DNA of 64,000 bases, taken from assembly GCF_900110165.1 (NCBI RefSeq), contig NZ_FOCQ01000009.1:1-64000 (forward strand). Reading direction: 5' to 3'. This document shows positions 55,480-64,000 of the stretch, in pieces. The first letter of the stretch is position 1; each line of letters starts with the position of its first letter. The notes below the pieces were generated by a model. That model had not been told where the DNA came from. It saw only the letters and a program-made list of their open reading frames with translations, and ran no database searches. The DNA is from Lihuaxuella thermophila (GTDB taxonomy: Bacteria; Bacillota; Bacilli; Thermoactinomycetales; Thermoactinomycetaceae). Both the position numbers and the translations under genes were made by a program.

Positions 55480-56427
55480 ATGAAAGAACCCTGCCAGTAT
55501 CAAATGGAGCAAATATTACATAGTGCCGTGCGTAATATTACTCCCTACCGGAAGAACTGGCTTATCGAAACAGAGGCCGGAAAATGGGTCGTGAAAAGGA
55601 CGCGTTTTCCGGCACGGCTCAGGTGGTGGCTCAAGGTCGACCAAGAGTTGAGATTGCGCGGATTCACTGCGATGCCGCCGATCCGTTCCGACGGTAGCCG
55701 CTGGATCATTACCCCGTTTATCGAAGGGAAAACGGCAAGCTATTCACGATGGCAAGAGGTTGAAAAAATCCTGCAAGTGCTGGCTCAATTTCATCTTGTC
55801 GGTCAAAGACTGCATACGCCGCCGGAAAAAGGGGCGGCTTTTCTTCTTTACCACCGGCTCTATGAGCGATTGATTCAGTTTTACCGCGTGCTGACTAAAA
55901 CCCCCTTTCTGGAGAAGGAACTGGGAGAATTATTGGAAAGCCACGGGCAGGATTTTTATCTGGACGGACGGAGAGCCTGGCAGCGGTTGCAGTCGCTTCC
56001 CCTGCAAAAAATCTGTCACGATGAATGGTTTGTGAGAAATATCACCCACCGGGATCTGGCCAGCCACAACTGGATGATCGATGAAGGCGGGAATCCGTGG
56101 CTGATCGATTTCGAAACAGCCAGCTATGACTCACAGCTGGGAGATATCTGGCAGATTTCTGCCAGAATCCTGTCTGAAAACAACTGGACGGATGAATGGT
56201 GTCATCGCGTTCTCATGAGCTATGAATATGTCCGTCCTTTATCTCCGTTGGAAAAAAAGATCCTGTACACATTATTCTCGTATCCCAACGAATTTTTCCG
56301 CGAGGCGATTGGCTTGGCAGAAAGGAAGCGGGGTTATGAGATCAAGCACTCCGTTCCCTACTTAAAAAAATTGATTGAACAAAGAGAAAACTGGCAGAAG
56401 CAAATCAAGCGGATCTCCTATTGGTAG
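55480..56427 (+). CDS. CotS-like spore coat kinase-fold protein
   Basis: The product (315 aa) has an aminoglycoside-phosphotransferase (APH) kinase fold: WVVKRT for ATP lysine, ITHRDLASHNWMID with the catalytic Asp near residue 193, and WLIDFETASYDSQLGDIWQ with the metal-binding Asp near residue 210. CotS, CotI and YutH, spore coat proteins of Bacillus, belong to this family. It follows the SafA-like gene by 20 bases. Its kinase activity and substrate are unknown. Confidence 0.8.
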   Translation: MKEPCQYQMEQILHSAVRNITPYRKNWLIETEAGKWVVKRTRFPARLRWWLKVDQELRLRGFTAMPPIRSDGSRWIITPFIEGKTASYSRWQEVEKILQVLAQFHLVGQRLHTPPEKGAAFLLYHRLYERLIQFYRVLTKTPFLEKELGELLESHGQDFYLDGRRAWQRLQSLPLQKICHDEWFVRNITHRDLASHNWMIDEGGNPWLIDFETASYDSQLGDIWQISARILSENNWTDEWCHRVLMSYEYVRPLSPLEKKILYTLFSYPNEFFREAIGLAERKRGYEIKHSVPYLKKLIEQRENWQKQIKRISYW

Positions 56428-56498
56428 ATGAACAGGCTTATGGTATGATGAAGATTGATTTGAATAGCCTTGTTCAGCCTTAAGGAGGCACCAGCAGC

Positions 56499-57356
56499 AT
56501 GAGAGTAGCAATCGCACAAATCCGACCCCGGTTGGGACGAGTGGACCTCAATTTAGAACTGCACCAAGAGTGGATCCGCCGCGCCCAGGAGGAACAGGTG
56601 GATCTTCTTGTTTTTCCTGAGCTGAGCCTGACCGGATACAACTTATTAGATCTGACCTATGAGGTAGCAAAAAACACATTTTGCCCGGAAATCCAAACGC
56701 TGATCAGCATGGCTGATGGATTGGATCTGGTGTTTGGCTTTGTCGAGGACAGCCCGGAGCATATTTTATATAATTCGGCCGCATACGTGAGCAGCCAGAA
56801 TTTGCACTATCTGCATCGGAAAGTATATCTTCCCACTTATGGGATGTTTGATGAAGCGAGATATTTTGGGGCAGGAAAAACGATCCGCAGTTTCCCCACA
56901 CGATTTGGACAAGTAGGCATATTGATCTGTGAAGATATCTGGCATTCCTCCACGGCCTATCTGTTGGCTCAGGACGGGGCGCAGGTGATGATCGTCCTCT
57001 CCAACTCGCCGGGCCGGGGAGTCAGTTCCAAGGGACTGGGAACACAGGAGACCTGGTATTCCATCCTGAAAAATCAAGCCCTTATTCATGGCAGCTATAT
57101 TTTGTTCGCCAACCGGGTAGGGACGGAAGACGGTGTCACCTTCTTCGGCGGTTCCGCTGTGGTGGATCCCTTTGGAGAAACCGAGAAACAAGCCTCCCTG
57201 TTTGAAGAGGAGCTTCTAATCGTCGATATCGACCTGGAAAAAGTGAAAAAAGCGCGCTTCCAGATGCCGATGCTGCGCGATGAGAATCTGGATTTAACCA
57301 TCCGCGAACTGGAGCGCATTCAGCGCAAGCGGCACGGGGAGGGGAACTGGTTATGA
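56499..57356 (+). CDS. Carbon-nitrogen hydrolase, amidase partner of NAD synthetase
   Basis: The product (285 aa) is a nitrilase-fold amidase. The catalytic triad is Glu in LLVFPELSLTGYNL (near residue 45), Lys in HRKVYLPTYGMFDE (near 108) and Cys in VGILICEDIWHSS (near 144). This form resembles the glutaminase domain of glutamine-dependent NAD synthetase. The next gene, overlapping by four bases (ATGA), is nadE, so it probably supplies ammonia from glutamine to NadE. In most bacteria the two are fused or NadE uses free ammonia. Confidence 0.85.
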   Translation: MRVAIAQIRPRLGRVDLNLELHQEWIRRAQEEQVDLLVFPELSLTGYNLLDLTYEVAKNTFCPEIQTLISMADGLDLVFGFVEDSPEHILYNSAAYVSSQNLHYLHRKVYLPTYGMFDEARYFGAGKTIRSFPTRFGQVGILICEDIWHSSTAYLLAQDGAQVMIVLSNSPGRGVSSKGLGTQETWYSILKNQALIHGSYILFANRVGTEDGVTFFGGSAVVDPFGETEKQASLFEEELLIVDIDLEKVKKARFQMPMLRDENLDLTIRELERIQRKRHGEGNWL

Positions 57357-58204
57357 AGATGGTAGAGGAACTGCTTGAAAAAGCTCCATTTCTCAGGCTG
57401 GATGAGGAATTGACCACCAAGCTCCTCACTACCGCTCTCTCGGAAGAAGTGGAAAAAGCAGGCTTTAAGCGAGTCATTCTCGGTTTATCCGGCGGGATTG
57501 ATTCCGCTCTGTCGCTGTACCTGTGCGTGAAAGCGTTTGGCAAAGAGAATGTGATTGCCGTTCGCATGCCTTATAAGACCAGCAGCAGGAGCAGTTTGGA
57601 AGATGCCCAGGCAGCCATTGACGACACCGGCGTAAAATCGCTCACGATTGATATCACGCCCCAGATCGATGCCTATTTTGAACGGATGCCGGAGGCAACC
57701 CCGCTTCGGCGCGGGAACAAAATGGCGCGTGAACGCATGACGATCCTGTATGATTTGTCGGCCCATTTTGATGCCTTGGTGATCGGGACCAGCAACCGGA
57801 CGGAAATCCTGCTCGGGTATGGAACGCAGTACGGCGATACGGCGTCTGCCATCAACCCGCTGGGGGATCTGTACAAAACACAGGTACGCCAGTTGGCCGC
57901 ATATCTGGGCGTCCCGGAACAGATCATCACCAAACCGCCGAGCGCCGATCTGTGGGAAGACCAGACGGATGAAGGGGAATTGGGTTTCAGTTATCTGGAT
58001 GTCGACCGTTTGCTCTATTATATGATCGACCAGCGTTTACCGATTGAGCAGCTTCGAGAACTCAACTTTTCTGACGCCTTCATCGAAAAAGTGAGCACTC
58101 GCATAATTCGCAACCAGTATAAACGAACCATGCCCGTCATATTGAAAGTGAGCAACCGCACCGTTGGGGTGGACTTCCGCTATCTTCGCGATTGGGGACT
58201 CTAG
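57353..58204 (+). CDS. nadE: NAD synthetase
   Basis: NadE (283 aa) amidates nicotinate adenine dinucleotide to NAD with ATP. The PP-loop LGLSGGIDSALSLYL lies near residue 44, and GTSNRTEILLGYGTQYGD and KPPSADLWEDQTDEGELG follow, as in the synthetase domain. It has no amidase domain of its own, which the preceding gene provides. Confidence 0.93.
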   Translation: MKMVEELLEKAPFLRLDEELTTKLLTTALSEEVEKAGFKRVILGLSGGIDSALSLYLCVKAFGKENVIAVRMPYKTSSRSSLEDAQAAIDDTGVKSLTIDITPQIDAYFERMPEATPLRRGNKMARERMTILYDLSAHFDALVIGTSNRTEILLGYGTQYGDTASAINPLGDLYKTQVRQLAAYLGVPEQIITKPPSADLWEDQTDEGELGFSYLDVDRLLYYMIDQRLPIEQLRELNFSDAFIEKVSTRIIRNQYKRTMPVILKVSNRTVGVDFRYLRDWGL

Positions 58205-58227
58205 AAGAAAGGGAAGGGTGAAGAGAT

Positions 58228-58983
58228 ATGGCAGGACATTCCAAATGGAAGAACATCCAGCACCGCAAAGGACGGCAGGATGCACTTCGCGGAAAACTGT
58301 TCGCCAAACTGGCGCGTGAGATTTATGTGGCTGCACGTCAAGGGGATAAAGATCCCGCAAACAACCAGAAGCTCCGGCTGGCCATCTCTAAAGCGAGAGC
58401 GCAAAACATGCCGAACGAAAATATCGAACGGGCCATTAAAAAGGCCGCCGGCGGCGGAGAAGGCAAAGATTACGAGTCCATTACCTACGAAGGGTACGGG
58501 CCGGGAGGCATTGCCGTGATGGTGGAAACGCTCACCGACAACCGGAACCGCACTGCCGCCGATCTCCGTCATATTTTTTCCAAGCGCGGCGGAAACCTGG
58601 GAGAGGCGGGTTGTGTCTCCTGGATGTTCGAACGCAAAGGGCAACTCGTCATCGATCGGGAAACAGCGGACAAGGATGAGGAAGAGTTGATGCTGCTCGC
58701 TTTGGAGAACGGCGCAGATGATTTTGAAACCACGGAAAAAGCCTATGAGGTCACTACCTCTCCGGAAGCATTCGAGGATGTCAAACAAGCGCTCGAGGCG
58801 GAAGGAATCGCCTTTTCCTCCGCTGAAGTCACTCTGGTTCCGGCAAACAAAGTCCATATCCAGGGGGAAATGCTAAAAGATGTATTCAGCCTCATCGATG
58901 CCCTGGAAGATCATGATGATGTGCAAAACGTTTATGCCAACTTTGATGTGGATGAAGAAGAGTTGGCCAAATACACCGATTAA
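58228..58983 (+). CDS. YebC/PmpR-family protein
   Basis: The product (251 aa) matches the YebC/TACO1 family: N-terminus MAGHSKWKNIQHRKGRQDA, MPNENIERAIKKAAGG, YEGYGPGGIAVMVE and SLIDALEDHDDVQNVYANFD near the end. Members act as transcription or translation regulators. AAGGGAAGGGTGA precedes the ATG. Confidence 0.94.
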   Translation: MAGHSKWKNIQHRKGRQDALRGKLFAKLAREIYVAARQGDKDPANNQKLRLAISKARAQNMPNENIERAIKKAAGGGEGKDYESITYEGYGPGGIAVMVETLTDNRNRTAADLRHIFSKRGGNLGEAGCVSWMFERKGQLVIDRETADKDEEELMLLALENGADDFETTEKAYEVTTSPEAFEDVKQALEAEGIAFSSAEVTLVPANKVHIQGEMLKDVFSLIDALEDHDDVQNVYANFDVDEEELAKYTD

Positions 58984-58990
58984 ATAGAGA

Positions 58991-59023
58991 AGCACCCAAC
59001 GCTTACGGTTTGGGTGCTTTTTC
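58991..59023. terminator. Terminator after the YebC gene
   Basis: AGCACCCAA pairs with TTGGGTGCT, followed by a T run. Confidence 0.85.
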
Positions 59024-59038
59024 ATTTAAGCGAACCGG

Positions 59039-59935
59039 TCATGCCTTTTCACCGGACAAACGCATCTTTAATTGTCTGCGAATCCACCAGCGGGTCAACA
59101 CTCCGTGTTTGGGTGAGAAGAGAAAGGCCAACACGAAGAGGAAGGCTGCCATGATGGTCATGCAACCGGCTATCGAGGCATCGATTTGTTGGGCGATGAC
59201 GTAACCGCCGACCGAGCTCAACGTACCCATGATGATGCTGAGGATGAGCATGATGTTTAAACGATCGGTTAACAGGTAAGCTGTTGCCGCGGGAACGATC
59301 AGCATGGCGACGACGAGAATGGCGCCTACACTCTCAAAGGAGGCAACGGTCGTGACCGATACCATACCCATCAGCAGATAGTGAAACAGAGAGACCGGAA
59401 TGCCGATTGCGGCTGCCATGGCGGGATCAAACGAACAGATTTTAAATTGTTTGTAGAACAGGGTAATCAGCACGAGGCTGAGCAGAAAGACAGACCCGAC
59501 TGCCCAGACGGCACGCGGCCCCAGATCGATGCCGGCGATTTCCCATGTATCCCAGGGAACGTAGGCAATTTCGCCGTACAAAACGCAATCCAAGTCCAAA
59601 TCGACTTGGCGGGTAAACAGAGAGACCAGAATGATCCCGACCGAAAAGAGAGCAGTGAAGGTGACACTCATGGCTGCATCCGCTTGGACCCCCTGTTTCC
59701 TGAGGGACTCAATGACCACACTGCAAACGAGACCAAAAACAGCCGCTCCCAGGAGCATTGGCAAGGTGCTGCGGCTGCCGCTCAACAAAAAAGCGATGAC
59801 GATTCCGGGCAGAATCGCATGGCTGATGGCATCTCCGAGCATGGCCATCCGGCGCAAAATCAGAAAACAGCCTAAAAAACCGCAAGAGGAGGCGACCAGC
59901 GCCCCGGTCAGAATGATCCAAAATTCACTCATCAT
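59039..59935 (-). CDS. Manganese/zinc ABC transporter permease (MntD-like)
   Basis: The product (298 aa) is a polytopic permease of the TroCD/ZnuB/MntCD family, with about nine membrane segments. FLILRRMAMLGDAISHAILPG near the N-terminus is diagnostic. It overlaps the preceding permease gene by four bases (ATGA), with AAGGAGTG upstream. Confidence 0.9.
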   Translation of the reverse strand: MMSEFWIILTGALVASSCGFLGCFLILRRMAMLGDAISHAILPGIVIAFLLSGSRSTLPMLLGAAVFGLVCSVVIESLRKQGVQADAAMSVTFTALFSVGIILVSLFTRQVDLDLDCVLYGEIAYVPWDTWEIAGIDLGPRAVWAVGSVFLLSLVLITLFYKQFKICSFDPAMAAAIGIPVSLFHYLLMGMVSVTTVASFESVGAILVVAMLIVPAATAYLLTDRLNIMLILSIIMGTLSSVGGYVIAQQIDASIAGCMTIMAAFLFVLAFLFSPKHGVLTRWWIRRQLKMRLSGEKA

Positions 59936-61251
59936 GAAGGCACTCCTTCCTTCAGCGGGGTTGAACGGACCTGATACCGTTTCGGCTCATGACCGTGCCG
60001 CACAAGAAGTTGCCGCAATTCCGGAATTAAACGGTCGGGAATCTGCTCTTTGGAGGTGATCGCCTCCGAGTGAACATCACTTTCCAAATCACCTTCATGC
60101 ATCAGCCAAACTTCCAGCATCCGTTTGTATAAAACCGTTTCGTAAGCCGTCTCCCAACCTTTTTCGGTTAAACGGATCACGGAGGGTTTTCCGTCTTCCC
60201 CCGTTTCCAGTTGCAAATATCCCTCTTTTTCCAATTGATGCAGCATTTGCTTGTGTTTTTTTAAGGATGGATGGTGATTCAGCCGATGAATCGAAACCGA
60301 CTCGTTTCCTTCCCCTTCGCATGACTCATAGATCCATGCAAACAGATTTTCCCTCGCCACCTGTTTCCGGATTTTCATCAGCCGGATCCATTTGGCCAAA
60401 AGTCCCCGCTGTGGAGCAAAGATCATCGAGAGCATGAAGACGGACGTCGCAGAGATGACGATAATCGGCCCGGTTGACAAATGGTAGGCGACAGAACTGA
60501 TCCATGTTCCGAGAATGCCGGAAAAGGCTCCCATCGCGGCAGAAATGAGCACCATGTGTTCGAGCCGCTCGGTCCAATAGCGGGCTGCCGCGGCCGGAGT
60601 GATAAGCAAAGCAGCCATCAACACCACTCCGGCGGCTTGAAGGCCGATCACAACGGCCACCACTAAAAACAGCATCAGCATGAAGTCCAGCCCGCGCATG
60701 GGAAACCCGAGGCTGCGGCCAAAGTTGGCATCAAAGCAAAGCAACTTGAGCTCTTTAAAAAAGAGAAAACAAAGGATGAGCAAAATGACGGCCACGGTTC
60801 CCATCACTTGAACGTCGCTTGCCACCATGGAAGCCGACTGGCCAAACAGAAACTTATCCAATCCGCTCTGATTTCCGTTGTCGCTGTGCTGGATCTGGGT
60901 GAGCAGCACAATTCCAACGCCGAAAAAGACTGACAGGACAAGGCCGAGTGCGGTGTCTTCTTTAATTCGCGAGTATCTGGTTATCCAACCGATGCAGAGG
61001 GAAGCTGCGATCCCTGTCAGCGTTGCCCCGATCAGGAAGAAGAATGGATGCTTGGAGCCGGTGATCATAAAGGCCAGACAAATTCCGGGAAGCGTGGAGT
61101 GGGCCAGGACGTCACCCATCAGGCCCCGTTTGCGCAAAAAGGCGAAGCATCCCAACACCCCGCTGCAGAGACCGAGCAAAGTTGTACCGGATATAACCCA
61201 TAAGGCATTGGGATCATCGAAAAAAGATCGTACCAGTTGAAAGATCGCCAT
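59932..61251 (-). CDS. Metal ABC transporter permease with C-terminal winged-helix/metal regulator-like domain (MntC-like)
   Basis: Residues 1-290 form the permease (FLRKRGLMGDVLAHSTLPG for the family motif). The last ~130 residues are a soluble extension resembling the DNA-binding and dimerisation parts of DtxR/MntR-type regulators (MLHQLEKEGYLQLETGEDGKPSVIRLTEKG in two parts). Such fused MntC proteins exist in Bacillales; whether the extension binds metal or DNA is unknown. AGGTGA favours the ATG at 61251 over the GTG at 61260. Confidence 0.87.
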   Translation of the reverse strand: MAIFQLVRSFFDDPNALWVISGTTLLGLCSGVLGCFAFLRKRGLMGDVLAHSTLPGICLAFMITGSKHPFFFLIGATLTGIAASLCIGWITRYSRIKEDTALGLVLSVFFGVGIVLLTQIQHSDNGNQSGLDKFLFGQSASMVASDVQVMGTVAVILLILCFLFFKELKLLCFDANFGRSLGFPMRGLDFMLMLFLVVAVVIGLQAAGVVLMAALLITPAAAARYWTERLEHMVLISAAMGAFSGILGTWISSVAYHLSTGPIIVISATSVFMLSMIFAPQRGLLAKWIRLMKIRKQVARENLFAWIYESCEGEGNESVSIHRLNHHPSLKKHKQMLHQLEKEGYLQLETGEDGKPSVIRLTEKGWETAYETVLYKRMLEVWLMHEGDLESDVHSEAITSKEQIPDRLIPELRQLLVRHGHEPKRYQVRSTPLKEGVPS

Positions 61252-61256
61252 TGCTT

Positions 61257-62009
61257 TCACCTCGCTACCATGAGGCCTGAATTGCCGGGCAGGATGGTGA
61301 GCCGGCCTCCGTATGTCTTTTGCAGGTTTTCGGCGTTGAAAACTTCTTTTGTCGGTCCGGCGGCAATGACCCTCATATTGAGGAGCAGAACTGAATCAAA
61401 GTATTCGGATACCGTCTGCAGGTCATGGTGCACGACCAGCACCGTTTTCTTCTGTTGTTTCAACTCGTTCAAGACCCCGATAATCGCTTTTTCCGTCGCT
61501 GCATCCACCCCGGCGAACGGCTCATCCATAAAGTAAATCTGCGCATCCTGAGCCAATGCCCGCGCCAGGAAAACCCGTTGCTGTTGACCGCCGGAGAGCT
61601 GGCTGATTTGCCGGTTGGCGAAAGCCTCCATCCCTACTTTGCGGAGGCATTCCATCGCAATCTGACGGTCTTCCGCTTTCGGACGGCGAAACCATCCCAA
61701 CTTTCCGTAGCGCCCCATCATGACGACGTCCAGAGCATCCGTGGGAAAGTCCCAATCCACCGACTCGCGCTGGGGAACATATCCGATCCGTTGGCGCTGT
61801 TGGGCGTAAGGTTTCCCGTAGATGCGCACTTCCCCGCTCGCGAGTGGAAGCAGCCCGAGAATCGCTTTGATCAATGTGGATTTTCCCGCTCCATTGGGCC
61901 CGATGATGCCGATCAACTCTCCCTCCGGAGCATCATAGTCAATTTCGCGGAGCACCGGTTTTCGGTGATAAGCCACGGAAAGATTTCGCACTGAAACAGG
62001 TGGATTCAT
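61257..62009 (-). CDS. Manganese/zinc ABC transporter ATPase (MntB-like)
   Basis: The ATPase (250 aa) has Walker [18 protein letters not shown] near residue 37, the signature [16 protein letters not shown] near residue 145, and Walker [13 protein letters not shown] near residue 165. It is of the ZnuC/MntB type. It lies between the binding protein and permease genes in one operon. Confidence 0.92.
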   Translation of the reverse strand: MNPPVSVRNLSVAYHRKPVLREIDYDAPEGELIGIIGPNGAGKSTLIKAILGLLPLASGEVRIYGKPYAQQRQRIGYVPQRESVDWDFPTDALDVVMMGRYGKLGWFRRPKAEDRQIAMECLRKVGMEAFANRQISQLSGGQQQRVFLARALAQDAQIYFMDEPFAGVDAATEKAIIGVLNELKQQKKTVLVVHHDLQTVSEYFDSVLLLNMRVIAAGPTKEVFNAENLQKTYGGRLTILPGNSGLMVAR

Positions 62010-62029
62010 GCTTTCTCCTCTCCTTTCCT

Positions 62030-62959
62030 CTATTTTAATGATTTTACGATCGTATCGACATTGTGCCGCACCATGCCGATATAAGTGCCTTCTTCGGTTC
62101 CGGGTTGCCCCATGGCATCGGAATAGAGCTGTCCGCCAATCGTTACCTGATGATTTTTATGTCTGGCTCCCTGGACAACGGCTTCAATCGACCGTTTGGG
62201 AACACTGGATTCAACAAAAACGGCTTTGATTTTCCGTTCGGTGAGCAAGTTGACGATTCGCTGCACATCTTTCAAGCCGTACTCCGAAGCGGTGCTGATT
62301 CCTTGCAGCCCCACCACATCAACTTGGTAAGCGCGGCCGAAATAGCCGAAAGCATCATGGGCGGTGACTAAAACCCGCCGATCTTCGGGAATTTGCTTCA
62401 ACTGATCCCTCGTATATTGATCGAGTTCTGCAAGTTTTTGGAGATACGCCTCCGTTTGTTGTTCGTATTCTTTTTTATGAGCAGGGTCGATTTCGATCAA
62501 CCCTTCTTTGACGCGTTCCGTCGCTTTCATCCATAGCTTTACATCAAACCAAACATGAGGGTCATATTGACCTCCTGTGATTTTCAGCAGGTTTTTCTTA
62601 TCGATTTTCTCCGTAACCGGGATCACCGGCTTGCTTCGCCCCATTTTGGTAAGAATGTCAGTCATTTTCCCTTCCAGGTGCAGCCCGTTGTAAAAGACGA
62701 TATCGGCATCATCCAGCTTTTCAATATCTCCCTGAGATGCTTTATACAGATGGGGATCCACACCCGGCCCCATCAATCCGGTTACCTGCACATACTTGCC
62801 GCCGACATTCTTCACAATATCGGCGATCATGCCGGTTGTGGCCGTTACTTGGACCGGCCCGCCGCCGGCTTCTTTGCCGTTTGAAGAGCTGCAGGCCGTC
62901 ACCGTGAGCAACGGGACCAAAAAGGAAACAAGCAAAAGAAGCTTGTGCCATCTTTTCAA
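62030..62959 (-). CDS. Manganese/zinc-binding lipoprotein (MntA-like)
   Basis: This cluster A-I metal-binding protein (309 aa) has a lipoprotein signal ending VTACSSSNG. Metal ligands are in [10 protein letters not shown] (His near residue 71), YDPHVWFDV (His near 135), [11 protein letters not shown] (His near 200) and a late aspartate in [10 protein letters not shown]. This pattern fits TroA/MntA/ZnuA. TTG start after GGAGGG. First gene of the operon. Confidence 0.93.
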   Translation of the reverse strand: MKRWHKLLLLVSFLVPLLTVTACSSSNGKEAGGGPVQVTATTGMIADIVKNVGGKYVQVTGLMGPGVDPHLYKASQGDIEKLDDADIVFYNGLHLEGKMTDILTKMGRSKPVIPVTEKIDKKNLLKITGGQYDPHVWFDVKLWMKATERVKEGLIEIDPAHKKEYEQQTEAYLQKLAELDQYTRDQLKQIPEDRRVLVTAHDAFGYFGRAYQVDVVGLQGISTASEYGLKDVQRIVNLLTERKIKAVFVESSVPKRSIEAVVQGARHKNHQVTIGGQLYSDAMGQPGTEEGTYIGMVRHNVDTIVKSLK

Positions 62960-63093
62960 CGAAAGTGCCCTCCTTTAATTTTCCTGTCGTGTTTTCATTT
63001 CCTCACAGAATGGATGAAACTTCATCGATTAGCCATGATTTGAAGCTGACCACAGTTTATGCCTATGGAAAATCTTTTTTCTGGAAACCATAT

Positions 63094-63113
63094 AAGTTGG
63101 CCTAATGCAAAAC
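63094..63113 (-). promoter_or_regulatory. Candidate MntR operator upstream of the metal transporter
   Basis: On the minus strand GTTTTGCATTAGGCCAACTT resembles the MntR boxes of B. subtilis (TTTGC...GGGAAACTT type). It lies about 135 bases upstream of the binding-protein start. The match is partial. Confidence 0.4.
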
Positions 63114-63187
63114 ATATCTAAACCAATTGTATTCCTGCTTTTTTTCTACTGTCAATATCTTTTTCATGGCCTGGCACGAGAGATCCG

Positions 63188-63319
63188 GTGAAATCATATC
63201 CTGAGATTGATCGGGGCACGATTGTCATAAAAACGGACGGCAGGACGTATCCTGTTTTTGTAGTTAAAGCACAGAGGAGAGAAGCAGATTGGGAAGAATT
63301 TTTCGTAACTTTGAGGTAG
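63188..63319 (+). CDS. Small hypothetical ORF (43 aa)
   Basis: The frame encodes VKSYPEIDRGTIVIKTDGRT... ending ADWEEFFVTLR, reading like a small beta-rich protein. It may start at GTG 63188; the frame is open leftward to 63122 but without a good start. It overlaps the next ORF by 31 bases. Unrecognised; possibly the remains of a longer gene. Confidence 0.35.
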   Translation: MKSYPEIDRGTIVIKTDGRTYPVFVVKAQRREADWEEFFVTLR

Positions 63320-63462
63320 AAAAAGCACTTCAGGAGGTTCTGGATATTCAAGAGGGGAAGGGAACCTGGGAGGACTGGGAAAACCGCTGGTCCAAAGAAG
63401 TGAAAGAACAAGCATCCAAAGAGATGAAGATTTTTGATCTTCTTGGATGGCTGAAAAAATAG
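63289..63462 (+). CDS. Small hypothetical protein (57 aa)
   Basis: A TTG at 63289 follows GAGGAGAG with 7-base spacing. The product starts MGRIFRNFEVEKALQEVLDI and ends FDLLGWLKK, is charged and probably helical, with three tryptophans. A terminator follows 7 bases after the stop. The overlapping arrangement with the previous ORF resembles small coupled gene pairs, but no family was recognised. Confidence 0.45.
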   Translation: MGRIFRNFEVEKALQEVLDIQEGKGTWEDWENRWSKEVKEQASKEMKIFDLLGWLKK

Positions 63463-63468
63463 GAATGG

Positions 63469-63501
63469 AAAAAAGGCCCCCCGGATAGGGAGGCCTTTTT
63501 T
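63469..63501. terminator. Bidirectional terminator before the EamA gene end
   Basis: GGCC and CCC pair with GGG and GGCC, flanked by A6 and T6. It can end both the small-ORF transcript and the EamA gene. Confidence 0.8.
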
Positions 63502-64000
63502 ATTGCCCTGACTTTTCCTTGACTTTTTTCCTGAAGATCGACAGTGTGGGAAAGTGAACCTCCGCCAGGATCATGCCGCAGAGGATCAGGAATGCTCCGG
63601 CCAGCGCCCGGCCACCCAGGGCGACCCCTTGCCACCAATAGTCTGCAAGTGCCGCAAAAACAGGCTCCATGGAAAAAATGAGGGCAACCCTGTTGGGGGT
63701 CGTAAACTTTTGAACATGGGTCTGACCGATAAATGCAAGAGCTGTGGCAAACAAGGAAGTGACCAGAAGAGCGCTGGCAACGGCCGGATTTAGATAGGTG
63801 TCAGGCTTGAGCATCAGATGCCAGGGTTCAAAGAGAATGGCAGAACACAAGCTCAATATCGTCACGGTGACCATCTGGATGGTGACCAGATGAAAAACAG
63901 AACGGGTTCCCGAAAATTTTGCTGTAAAAACAATTTGCAGACCAAAAAAAATGGCGCAAAAGAAAGCGAGCACATCTCCCCGGTTAATGACGCTGAAATC
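63500..64000 (-). CDS. EamA/DMT-family transporter, C-terminal part
   Basis: The frame is open to the right edge (the visible part begins DFSVINRGDVLAFFCAIFFG), so the gene starts outside the window. About 166 residues are visible, with five hydrophobic segments. SALLVTSLFATALAFIGQTH, then RVALIFSMEPVFAALADYWW, is typical of the second EamA repeat. It is an inner-membrane drug/metabolite transporter of unknown substrate. Confidence 0.85.
   Translation of the reverse strand, partial: DFSVINRGDVLAFFCAIFFGLQIVFTAKFSGTRSVFHLVTIQMVTVTILSLCSAILFEPWHLMLKPDTYLNPAVASALLVTSLFATALAFIGQTHVQKFTTPNRVALIFSMEPVFAALADYWWQGVALGGRALAGAFLILCGMILAEVHFPTLSIFRKKVKEKSGQ

Overview
The window reads as the chromosome of a Gram-positive, endospore-forming member of the Bacillales. 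The strongest evidence is the gene order spoIIB-maf-radC-mreBCD-minCD-spoIVFA-spoIVFB-rplU-prp-rpmA-spo0B-obg, which is the classical Bacillus arrangement. T-box control of an aminoacyl-tRNA synthetase, Spo0B/SpoIVF/SafA/CotS-type sporulation proteins and an Ecs-type ABC transporter agree with it. The moderately high GC of the core genes and the many TTG/GTG starts with strong Shine-Dalgarno sequences would suit a Thermoactinomycetaceae-like thermophile; that family assignment is inference.

Region 1 (about 76-15,202) is an AT-rich accessory island. It holds a HerA-like ATPase, a NurA-like nuclease and a D12-class adenine methyltransferase (a probable anti-phage module). Next comes an HTH-TPR (RRNPP-type) regulator split by one in-frame stop and followed by a 15-codon ORF with a strong ribosome binding site. 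Small hypothetical genes, a NUDIX hydrolase and a four-gene set follow (TupA-like ATP-grasp, Gfo/Idh/MocA-like oxidoreductase, SAM methyltransferase, family 2 glycosyltransferase). Last is a complete, T-box-controlled valS on the minus strand. The right boundary falls inside a second valS: the last ~130 codons of a different valS survive on the plus strand directly before folC. The island therefore appears to have destroyed the resident valS and brought its own.

Region 2 (15.6-25.5 kb) is core DNA: folC, murC, a SCO1-like lipoprotein, a type II NADH dehydrogenase preceded by three TGTGA-N6-TCACA-like operators, a secreted papain-like protease with a partner protein, ecsAB and an EthD-domain protein.

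Region 3 (25.5-42.5 kb) is one long plus-strand block. Type IV pilus genes (pilT, prepilin peptidase, pilMNO) lie upstream of spoIIB, followed by the cell-shape, division-site, SpoIVF, ribosomal-protein, Spo0B and Obg genes. An L21 leader sits before rplU.

Region 4 (42.6-51.5 kb) carries purU, a low-molecular-weight tyrosine phosphatase, an aldose epimerase and an SDR oxidoreductase. It continues with a pheB-thrC-thrB-pheA operon whose promoter contains a perfect cre site, and ilvE behind a ykkC-class leader (probably a ppGpp riboswitch).

Region 5 (51.5-64 kb) has an SGNH hydrolase plus ABC exporter operon, spore coat genes (SafA-like, CotS-like), an NAD synthetase encoded as separate amidase and synthetase genes, a YebC regulator, a manganese/zinc ABC transporter operon with a candidate MntR box, two small overlapping ORFs, and the C-terminal part of an EamA transporter running off the right edge.
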